A stretch of DNA of 7,746 bases from Clostridiales bacterium (GTDB taxonomy: Bacteria > Bacillota > Clostridia > Lachnospirales > Lachnospiraceae). Where the stretch lies: the NCBI GenBank assembly GCA_015655565.1, contig JAATEU010000484.1, positions 1-7,746 on the forward strand, in the 5' to 3' direction. The position numbers and the translations under genes were made by a program. Every line of letters starts with the position of its first letter. Position 1 is the stretch's first letter. This document shows positions 1 to 5,133 of this stretch, piece by piece. The notes beneath the pieces were generated by a model. That model was not told the origin of the DNA. It was given only the letters and a program-made list of their open reading frames with translations, and ran no database searches.

Positions 1-581
1 ATTCCGCTGGCTTTGGAATAACCTTTCGGTACTATTTCACCTAACCGGCTGCCGCGGTCAATATAGTCAAAGTCTTCTCCCAATGAAATTATAAATTCAT
101 TTATATCCGTTTCATTTCCTGCTTTTGTAAACAATTTATCAAATAAAAGGCCTTCCGTATCCCAGTTTTTCTTAAGGCCATATCCCTTCTTATTAAAATT
201 TTTCTGAATTCTTTTCATTTCACTTGTAAAGATTTCTTTTGAATCGAAATAAACGTCCTCCAATCCTTCCAATACTGCATCCACTTTATGCTTGCGTAAA
301 AGCCCGATAATCTTTTTACAGGTTTTTTCTTTGATTGTAGCCGCTGCAATCACCTTGCTGCCAGCTTTAACATAGGTTCCGCAGCCACATACATAGCCGT
401 CAAATCCGATATCCCTGATTTCTTTATCTATGTTAAAATAGGTCCGTCCAGTATTAATAAAAGCCATGTGCCCCTTCTCTCTGGCCGCTTTAATAGCTCC
501 TATGGTACTTTCCGGAATGATATGCGTATCTTCTGCCAGTATTGTTCCGTCTATATCGAAAAACATTATTTTTCTTTCCAT
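1..581 (-). CDS. Cof-type HAD-superfamily hydrolase (3' end beyond window)
   Basis: This is a soluble haloacid-dehalogenase-type phosphatase of the Cof/IIB group, enzymes that usually remove phosphate from sugar phosphates or small metabolites in the cytoplasm; the substrate cannot be read from sequence. 193 residues are visible. Motif I is FFDIDGT, with nucleophile Asp9 and acid/base Asp11. Motif II is the Thr44 of INTGR. The middle 75-170 would be the IIB cap. The sequence ends in VPKGYSKASG, where Lys190 should be the motif III lysine; the terminal GDGxND metal motif lies outside the window. I chose the ATG at 581 because AAAGGA sits 10 bases before it. An in-frame ATG at 590 would place that site one base from the start. 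The gene has its own promoter at 661-689 and no visible link to the cellulase genes. Confidence 0.9.
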   Translation of the reverse strand, partial: MERKIMFFDIDGTILAEDTHIIPESTIGAIKAAREKGHMAFINTGRTYFNIDKEIRDIGFDGYVCGCGTYVKAGSKVIAAATIKEKTCKKIIGLLRKHKVDAVLEGLEDVYFDSKEIFTSEMKRIQKNFNKKGYGLKKNWDTEGLLFDKLFTKAGNETDINEFIISLGEDFDYIDRGSRLGEIVPKGYSKASG

Positions 582-660
582 TCCAGGCATTTCCTTTCCA
601 TTCATTCTATTTTCCAATTGAATCAATTACAACTATTTATCCAATACATCACAATTTGTA

Positions 661-689
661 ATTATATCCGGAAATAATTAAGATTGCAA
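661..689 (-). promoter_or_regulatory. Vegetative promoter of the HAD hydrolase gene
   Basis: On the minus strand TTGCAA (689-684) is followed after exactly 17 bases by a perfect TATAAT (666-661). Transcription should start near 654, giving a leader of roughly 70 bases before the ATG at 581. This is a sigma-A type match found by eye, and no operator is obvious. Confidence 0.65.
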
Positions 690-767
690 ATCAATTATAA
701 GAATTTTCTTTAATGAGATATTTTTACTTTTCTTGAAATAAGACAGTTAGATAGCATTGATAGGCAG

Positions 768-805
768 GACAAACGCAGAAAAGGGTGACAAACTATGCGT
801 CTGTC
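768..805. repeat. Imperfect inverted repeat in the gap after the GNAT remnant
   Basis: GACAAACGCA (768-777) is mirrored by TGCGTCTGTC (796-805), matching at 9 of 10 positions around an 18-base loop. GACAAAC also recurs directly inside the loop (787-793). It lies downstream of the minus-strand GNAT remnant and phosphodiesterase genes, so it could help end their transcripts. There is no run of T after it on either strand, so it is a poor intrinsic terminator. It may instead be a protein-binding site or chance. Confidence 0.35.
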
Positions 806-844
806 AAGTCAAGGCTAAATGAAATGTTATGATCGTATTCTTTT

Positions 845-979
845 TTATATCTCTTTTATAAAAATAATTTCTAAAGGCTCACCGGGCATAAGCAAAGAAC
901 CCGCATCCATATATCCCTGTTTTCTATAAAAATGCTGTGCATCTTCACTTGCCATTGTTAATAGCTGGTTATTTGTTAA
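845..979 (-). pseudogene. C-terminal remnant of a GNAT-family N-acetyltransferase
   Basis: An open frame between stops at 982-980 and 847-845 encodes the tail of a GNAT acetyltransferase. It contains LLTMASEDAQHFYRKQGY, the usual end of the fold where the helix carrying the FYRKxGY motif precedes the last strands, then GSLLMPGEPLEIIFIKEI and the stop. Only about 40 residues remain. The acetyl-CoA binding motif (Q/RxxGxG/A) that should precede it is missing, because the frame enters the end of the phosphodiesterase gene and meets a stop. The first ATG (955-953) would give 36 residues, without a convincing ribosome binding site. I read it as a gene truncated by a deletion or rearrangement whose breakpoint lies at about 962-980, next to the neighbour's stop codon. 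A functional 36-residue protein is unlikely. Confidence 0.7.
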
Positions 980-1925
980 TTATATCAATTCTGTTTGTCC
1001 AAACATATCCGTTATAGCTATATGGGATTAAGCTAAGACTTTCCTTTGTATCAAAGCCCTCCGACCATTCTCCGTCTCCTGCAACAATTACAACGCGGGT
1101 ATTAACCGACTCCATGCGTTCAATAAATTTATTAGGCCAGCCCCAAAGAAACCTAGCGTAATTCAACGGAAGATGCAATTCCATATTGTGCAGCTCCTTT
1201 GGAATGTACCCTGTAAATCCAAGTAATTCATATTTAAACAGGGCCGATTTCATCATAGACACGGACAAAAGACGCAAGGAAGCACTCCGGTTTCTCAAAT
1301 ATTCTATCCCTGCATCGTCTCCATAGACCGTTATCTGCGCTAATCGTTCCTCTGTCATTTCGCTTAAATAGTCCCATAAGACTTCGTATGTTTCAATATT
1401 GCCATCTTTAACATGAATCAACAATTCCTTGTCCGGAAAGACAGCAAAAACTTCATCTATGCTTGGCATAAGCCCAACACCCTTACCTCTGAAAGGAAAA
1501 GTACGCCCATTATCAGCAGTATAACCGTATCCAATATCCAGCTTTCTTAATTCATCCATCGTATAATCACCAACTTCTCCTTTGCCGTCAGTTCGGTATT
1601 CCAAAGTTGAATCATGAAATAATGCAAGTATGCTATCCTTAGTGCGCTTAACATCAAATTCGACAACATCCGCTCCGTGATCAAAGGCGGCCTGCATAGA
1701 AGAAATCGTATTTTCCAGATATGAGTGCTCCGGCTCGTGTATAATTTCCGCCGTATTTGTGTCCCAGCCAGCTTTAGAGGCATCATATGTCTGAGCAATG
1801 CCTCTGTGAGCTAAAATTTTATATTTTTCTCTTTGGGAATAAAAAATATTGGTGTTATTTATCCAAATAAAAAACACTATTAATATAATTGCCCCTGCAA
1901 TAATCAAACGCTTCTTTTTTTTCAT
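969..1925 (-). CDS. Membrane-anchored glycerophosphodiester phosphodiesterase family protein
   Basis: This enzyme family (GDPD, a TIM barrel) hydrolyses glycerophosphodiesters from phospholipid or teichoic acid turnover to glycerol-3-phosphate and an alcohol, using a divalent metal. Of the 318 residues, MKKKKR and a hydrophobic stretch at about 7-22 form an uncleaved signal anchor, placing the domain outside the membrane. HRG at 40-42, ENT at 71-73, EFD (Glu89, Asp91) and HD (His104, Asp105) are the standard catalytic and metal residues. It ends in GYVWTNRIDII, usual for one subgroup. The segment usually reading IEIK here reads IHVK (171 His, 173 Lys), so one common acidic metal ligand is replaced by His. 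GGAGG (1941-1937) lies 11 bases before the ATG. The stop abuts a GNAT remnant. True substrate unknown. Confidence 0.9.
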   Translation of the reverse strand: MKKKKRLIIAGAIILIVFFIWINNTNIFYSQREKYKILAHRGIAQTYDASKAGWDTNTAEIIHEPEHSYLENTISSMQAAFDHGADVVEFDVKRTKDSILALFHDSTLEYRTDGKGEVGDYTMDELRKLDIGYGYTADNGRTFPFRGKGVGLMPSIDEVFAVFPDKELLIHVKDGNIETYEVLWDYLSEMTEERLAQITVYGDDAGIEYLRNRSASLRLLSVSMMKSALFKYELLGFTGYIPKELHNMELHLPLNYARFLWGWPNKFIERMESVNTRVVIVAGDGEWSEGFDTKESLSLIPYSYNGYVWTNRIDIINK

Positions 1926-2185
1926 TTATAAAGTGTCCTCCTTCAATTTGCTCGATTTCATCTACTCATTGCAAGTCCAAGACGGCCATAAGATTCGAAA
2001 AACATTGCATTGTAGCAGGGTAAAATTTCTTTCAGGCCGCCTAAACATGAAAAGCCCTCTGCTGTAGCAATATTCCGGTGCAATTCTTAAAGTTAAGGCC
2101 GTATCCATTTATCAGTCACCTGCTTCCTATCATAAAGGCCCAAATATTACAATCAATGCGCAATCCAAAGTTAAATATTGAATTA

Positions 2186-2214
2186 ATTATACTATACCTC
2201 CGTATATAAGTAAA
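2186..2214 (-). promoter_or_regulatory. Promoter-like site with a central dyad upstream of the phosphodiesterase gene
   Basis: A perfect TATAAT (2191-2186, minus strand) is preceded after 16 bases by a weak TTACTT (2213-2208). The spacer holds the dyad TATAC-ggag-GTATA (2206-2193). A dyad centred in the spacer is the arrangement used by MerR-family activators, although those usually have a 19-base spacer. It is about 260 bases before the phosphodiesterase start and no better promoter was found nearer, so it may drive that gene. The GGAGG in the dyad is not followed by a start codon. Confidence 0.3.
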
Positions 2215-2347
2215 TTGATTCTCTTCATGCGTTCGCCGTGTTCTAACCGTCTCAGCAATGTGGCGGTTTTCTTATATTCCAAATCAAAACCAGAAAGGAT
2301 GAACTCCTAACTTAATGACCATGAAGCAAAAGCTTTGCGGAGGCAGG

Positions 2348-2386
2348 AAAAAAGAAGCAGCGAAAAAATCGCTTGCTTCTCTTTTT
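2348..2386. terminator. Second hairpin with flanking A and T tracts
   Basis: GAAGC-AGCGA (2354-2363) pairs with TCGCT-GCTTC (2369-2379, one bulged T) around a loop of five A. A run of A lies on the left and CTTTTT on the right, so it could stop transcription on either strand. It stands about 40 bases beyond the stronger hairpin at 2422-2479 and may act as a backup terminator for the beta-helix gene. Confidence 0.5.
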
Positions 2387-2421
2387 GTCAGCAGGTTATT
2401 TGGGTTTTACCCGTTTGCCTG

Positions 2422-2479
2422 TTGAAAAAATGGTGCTGCTGCAAAATAGCTTAATATTTTGCAGCAGCACCATTTTCAA
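2422..2479 (-). terminator. Strong bidirectional intrinsic terminator of the beta-helix gene
   Basis: A 22-base-pair perfect stem (2427-2448 with 2455-2476) closes a six-base loop GCTTAA. Beyond a two-base bulge three more pairs form (2422-2424 with 2477-2479). On the minus strand the GC-rich arm ends in a run of six T, about 35 bases after the stop of the beta-helix gene. The A/T tracts on both sides would also let it stop plus-strand transcripts. Confidence 0.85.
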
Positions 2480-2511
2480 TTTTACCTGGTGTACTTATTT
2501 AATACTTACGT

Positions 2512-3702
2512 CTATTGCGTAATATTTCCCGTGGCAACGGTACCGCTGCCTTCATAAACTAAATTACTGACGGTTCCCCCATTTCTGACATCATTATTTA
2601 ATATATAATTATGATTTGTCCGTGGCAGGGTTTCTCTTATGCCGTAGGGCATAGCACGTGATGAGCGGTCATCATAAACCCTCAGGTTTTGAACCGTATT
2701 GTATTGGGACGCTGTAAATTCCGTAGAACTGCGGGAGGTGATACGAACCCCCTCTCCATTACAATTTTTTATAATCCCGCCATTTACAACAATATTCTGG
2801 CTATCTTCAATTAGTATGCCTTGAGAAGTAGAACCTGAGATATCAACATAAGCTATGGTACAGCCGTTACTTCCCGAAACACTGAAAAATCCCCTTCCAC
2901 AATCACGGGCAATGACCTTGTCAACCGTAATGCCGGGACCGGCATTATTTGCAATACGAAAAGCAGCATATCCCCCGCCATTATTAGCCCTGGTTGCGTT
3001 TACTGTCCCTATTGTGGCATTCTTAGTCAGATTCAGCAATAATCCACAGCCGCCGGTATCACTGGAAGTAACCGTCCCTACGGTAAGTCCGTCCACACCA
3101 TAAGTTTCAATCGCATGGTCAGAGGCACCGGTAATATTAGTGTTATCAATACTTACATTGGTTGACCAGGTTCCTTTGCTATAGTCAACTCGAATGCCTA
3201 AACCACTTGTCAAATCCATTGTAATATCAGAGATAGTAATATTGGTACAGCTTTTTAGCCATATGCCATAACGCGGATTGCCGGTGACTTTTAAATTTTT
3301 GATTTCAATCTGATCTCTCCGCTCCCCCTGAACAGGGACAATCAGTTCATCCCCGCTATTGCATTCAATGGTACAGCCCCCAAAATCCAATATGGTATAG
3401 CTGGGAATATTAATTGCCTTAATACTGCCTCCTGAGGAACCCGACGAACCGGAATTTTTAATCCGGACGGTTTCTTTCCACGTGCGGCCTGTTGTAAGAT
3501 TGCTAAGTGCAGTCTGCACCGCCGTAAACATGTCGCTTCCGGTATATACCGTAACCCCGTCTACCTTGGCCGTCCAGGTACCGTTATACCTTGTAACCTC
3601 ACCATACTTGGATGCCGCAAATGCTTTCTGCTGATAAAACAAACTAGTAAAAATGAATGAAAAAATTAAAATCTTTGCACATACCTGTTTTGATACTTTC
3701 AT
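2512..3702 (-). CDS. Secreted right-handed parallel beta-helix protein, substrate unknown
   Basis: A 396-residue exported protein. A signal peptide (about 1-29, cut after KAFA) is followed by a small N-terminal region to about 82 and a Ser/Gly linker (84-93). From about 95 to the end come short repeated rungs rich in N, G, T, V and I, such as CTNITISDITMDL, NVSIDNTNITGAS and SQNIVVNGGIIKNC. This pattern is the right-handed parallel beta-helix found in pectate lyases, polygalacturonases and related wall-active proteins. I see none of the catalytic signatures of GH28 (NTD, DD, HG, RIK in order) or of PL1, and no dockerin, CBM or anchor, so it is probably released free. AAGGAG lies six bases before the ATG. 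It sits divergently beside an expansin and near cellulosomal genes, which favours, but does not prove, a polysaccharide-lyase or hydrolase role. An adhesin or structural protein is also possible. Confidence 0.8.
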   Translation of the reverse strand: MKVSKQVCAKILIFSFIFTSLFYQQKAFAASKYGEVTRYNGTWTAKVDGVTVYTGSDMFTAVQTALSNLTTGRTWKETVRIKNSGSSGSSGGSIKAINIPSYTILDFGGCTIECNSGDELIVPVQGERRDQIEIKNLKVTGNPRYGIWLKSCTNITISDITMDLTSGLGIRVDYSKGTWSTNVSIDNTNITGASDHAIETYGVDGLTVGTVTSSDTGGCGLLLNLTKNATIGTVNATRANNGGGYAAFRIANNAGPGITVDKVIARDCGRGFFSVSGSNGCTIAYVDISGSTSQGILIEDSQNIVVNGGIIKNCNGEGVRITSRSSTEFTASQYNTVQNLRVYDDRSSRAMPYGIRETLPRTNHNYILNNDVRNGGTVSNLVYEGSGTVATGNITQ

Positions 3703-3958
3703 TTTAATCTCCTTTATTAATGTTATATTTTGTAAATATATGTAAATTCCATATCTACCTTAAATAATATGCCTGCCTCTAAATTAATATAGCTTATTAT
3801 TAAAAAAAATATAAAACATTTCATCTCAGCGGCTTGTTTTTAAAAAAGGATACTCACTCCCTCAGCGGATAAGAAGAAAAGGCCGGTTTGCACCGGAGGG
3901 AAAGGAATAGAGGCAGAAAAGAACCTGGTCTTTATATAGTTGGAAAAAAGTGGTCCTT

Positions 3959-3995
3959 TTATACCATTGCTTTTTTTGGGTGAAATTGGTATAAT
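3959..3995 (+). promoter_or_regulatory. Expansin promoter overlapped by an operator-like dyad
   Basis: TTGCTT (3967-3972) and a perfect TATAAT (3990-3995) are 17 bases apart, a good sigma-A promoter with a start near 4002. The inverted repeat TTATACCA (3959-3966) / TGGTATAA (3987-3994), perfect over eight bases with a 20-base spacer, frames the -35 box and covers the -10 box. A regulator bound to both arms would block or bend the promoter, so repression is the simplest reading. The regulator is not identified, and the site does not match a cre box that I can recognise. Confidence 0.6.
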
Positions 3996-4058
3996 ATAGA
4001 AAATTTTATATTTTTTTTACTTTTTAAACAAACAAGGGACGAAAGGGGGAACGGTTAA

Positions 4059-4187
4059 ATGTCATGCCCTATCTTTAAAATAAACGTTACCCAAAAGCTA
4101 ATGTTTATTTTTAATGCAGCTTCCGCTGCATTTTCACATTGTGCTGCTTGTGCTGCGTCAACAGCATGGAAGTCTATCAACCTATGA
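4059..4187 (+). CDS. Possible 42-residue leader ORF before the expansin gene
   Basis: An ATG at 4059 preceded by GGGGG (4045-4049, nine bases away) opens a frame of 42 codons ending in TGA at 4185-4187, only 22 bases before the expansin ATG. It lies wholly in the predicted expansin transcript. The peptide begins MSCPIFKINV and has a mildly hydrophobic, Ala/Cys-rich second half containing CAACAAS, which a perfect 9-base tandem repeat (4139-4156) encodes. It resembles no family I know. Two hairpins (4077-4111, 4113-4132) fall inside the frame. It could be a regulatory upstream ORF, a small secreted or membrane peptide, or a chance frame. Confidence 0.3.
   Translation: MSCPIFKINVTQKLMFIFNAASAAFSHCAACAASTAWKSINL
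4077..4132 (+). promoter_or_regulatory. Two consecutive hairpins in the expansin leader
   Basis: AAAATAAACGTTA (4077-4089) pairs with TAATGTTTATTTT (4099-4111), 13 pairs including one G-U, around a nine-base loop. Directly after it AATGCAGC (4113-4120) pairs with GCTGCATT (4125-4132) around TTCC. The second is followed by only two further T and then C, and the first by one T and then the next hairpin, so neither is a textbook terminator. Together they could act in attenuation, RNA stability or control of translation, and a ribosome on the small ORF would melt them. Confidence 0.4.
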
Positions 4188-4209
4188 AACTGAAAATGGA
4201 GGTTTTATT

Positions 4210-4923
4210 ATGAAAAGGTCTATATCTGCCAAAAGATTAGGAGCAGTTCTTATTACAATGATTACGATTGGACTCTGTATACCTGTGGCGGCTTCCGCCG
4301 AATGGGACAGTTGGCGGTCCAGTTATGCAACCTATACGGGTTCCGGATATTCAGGAGGCAACGCACTTCTTGATCCGATTCCGTCCGATATGGAGATTAC
4401 AGCTTTGAATCCGACAGACTATAATTATGCGGGGGTTAAGGCGGCTCTCGCCGGAGCGTATCTGGAAGTCGAAGGACCCAATGGGAAAACCGTCGTCTAT
4501 GTGACCGATAAATATCCGGAAGGCGCGGACGGAGCTCTTGATCTTTCACCAAATGCTTTCGCTAAAATAGGCGATATGCTGGCAGGGAAAATCGATATCC
4601 GGTGGCATGTAATCAAAGGACCCGTCGAGGGAAATTTTACATACCGCATCAAGGAAGGCAGCAGTCAGTGGTGGGCGGCAATCCAGGTAAGAAACCACAA
4701 TTATCCCGTAATGAAAATGGAATATTACAAGGATGGAGAATGGATTAATCTGGAAAAGACGGAATACAATCATTTTATCGGCACAAATATGGGACTGGGA
4801 GCCTTTCAAGTCAGAATAACGGATATCCGCGGCAATACGGTTACCGATACTATATCTTCACTTCCTGAGAATGGGACATCCGAAGTTTATTTTGTTCCCG
4901 GAAACGTACAATTCCCCGATTAA
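4210..4923 (+). CDS. Bacterial expansin, EXLX1/YoaJ-like
   Basis: Expansins loosen plant cell walls non-enzymatically by disrupting cellulose-matrix contacts; this one would be secreted. Of the 237 residues, 1-30 are a signal peptide ending in VAASA. Domain D1 (about 31-130, double-psi beta-barrel) keeps the key residues known from B. subtilis EXLX1 with a constant offset of 29: Thr41, Asp100, Tyr102 and Asp111. Domain D2 (about 131-237, CBM63) keeps the cellulose-binding Trp154, Trp155 and Tyr186. Long runs such as GNFTYRIKEGSS and WWAAIQVRNH appear the same as I remember in EXLX1. GGAGG (4198-4202) sits seven bases before the ATG at 4210. An in-frame ATG at 4114 adds 32 residues before the signal peptide and is rejected. 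There is no dockerin, so it is not tethered to the cellulosome. It faces the cellulase operon convergently. The close likeness to Bacillus suggests transfer between phyla or classes. Confidence 0.95.
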   Translation: MKRSISAKRLGAVLITMITIGLCIPVAASAEWDSWRSSYATYTGSGYSGGNALLDPIPSDMEITALNPTDYNYAGVKAALAGAYLEVEGPNGKTVVYVTDKYPEGADGALDLSPNAFAKIGDMLAGKIDIRWHVIKGPVEGNFTYRIKEGSSQWWAAIQVRNHNYPVMKMEYYKDGEWINLEKTEYNHFIGTNMGLGAFQVRITDIRGNTVTDTISSLPENGTSEVYFVPGNVQFPD

Positions 4924-4956
4924 ACCCATTGATGAATTATCCTGAAGAACAAAATT

Positions 4957-5013
4957 ATGAAAAACCCAACCGCCAGACAAGCAATATCACCGTCTGGCGG
5001 TTTCATTTTTCAT
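4957..5013. terminator. Bidirectional terminator between expansin and cellulase genes
   Basis: AACCGCCAGAC (4968-4978) pairs perfectly with GTCTGGCGGTT (4992-5002) around a 13-base loop. After a three-base internal loop, ATGAAAAA (4957-4964) pairs with TTTTTCAT (5006-5013). The plus strand ends in TTTCATTTTT, 34 bases beyond the expansin stop. The minus strand ends in GGGTTTTTC, about 130 bases beyond the cellulase stop. It thus serves both convergent genes. No other terminator was found nearer the cellulase stop. Confidence 0.85.
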
Positions 5014-5133
5014 GGTTTTACGCGTCACGCCATTGCTACAATCACCGCAACAGAGTAAGCCTCAAAATAAATAATTGAAGCAGCCCTTTTGGTTAGCTGT
5101 AGTCAGACCCTAACGGATAGTTATGTTTCATAT

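Larger units (their letters stand above)
1926..2511. other. Gene-poor gap with short coding-like scraps (possible decayed gene)
   Basis: No full gene fits in this 586-base stretch. On the minus strand, one frame (2306-2187) reads 39 residues with a protein-like run around TATLLRRLEHGERMKRINLL. Another starts with ATG at 2108 and ends at 1962 (48 residues, containing PEYCYSRGLFMF). A third, overlapping, ends at 1958 and contains GGLKEILPCYNAMFFESYGR. The second and third read on from each other if one base is skipped after the FMF codons near 2044, which suggests a frameshifted fragment. I do not recognise the family, and the frames could be chance. The rest holds a promoter-like dyad (2186-2214) and two terminator hairpins, listed separately. 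Confidence 0.3.
3703..4209. other. Divergent regulatory gap between beta-helix and expansin genes
   Basis: These 507 bases hold the upstream regions of two divergently read secreted-protein genes. The part next to the beta-helix gene (3703-3840) is very AT-rich; I found no promoter there with both boxes at good spacing. At 3883-3896 there is a small hairpin CCGGT-ttgc-ACCGG. TGGTC occurs at 3926 and 3951, and TGGTAT at 3987, as a loose direct repeat before and within the expansin promoter. From about 4002 the expansin leader begins, with a possible small ORF and two hairpins. I did not recognise a known riboswitch. Confidence 0.6.

Noticed and set aside
468..677. Plus-strand open frame of 69 codons
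   Set aside because: It overlaps the start and promoter of the HAD hydrolase on the other strand, and its composition is not protein-like.
2422..2479. Long inverted repeat as a transposon end or MITE
   Set aside because: It has no flanking target duplication or internal element; stem, short loop and T tract just after a stop codon fit a terminator.
3841..3935. Possible riboswitch, because of a small GC hairpin and purine-rich flanks
   Set aside because: I could not match it to the core of c-di-GMP, lysine, glycine or other classes, and it lies upstream of the predicted expansin transcription start.
4020..4056. SigI-type cellulosome promoter suggested by a run of G next to CGAA
   Set aside because: The order and spacing of the C-rich and CGAA elements do not fit on either strand, and the G run is better read as a ribosome binding site in the leader.
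4139..4156. Tandem 9-base repeat as a CRISPR or larger repeat array
   Set aside because: There are only two adjacent copies without spacers.
4114..4209. In-frame ATG at 4114 as the expansin start (32 more residues)
   Set aside because: It would bury the signal peptide behind 32 residues and has no ribosome binding site, whereas ATG 4210 has GGAGG seven bases upstream and starts a textbook signal peptide.
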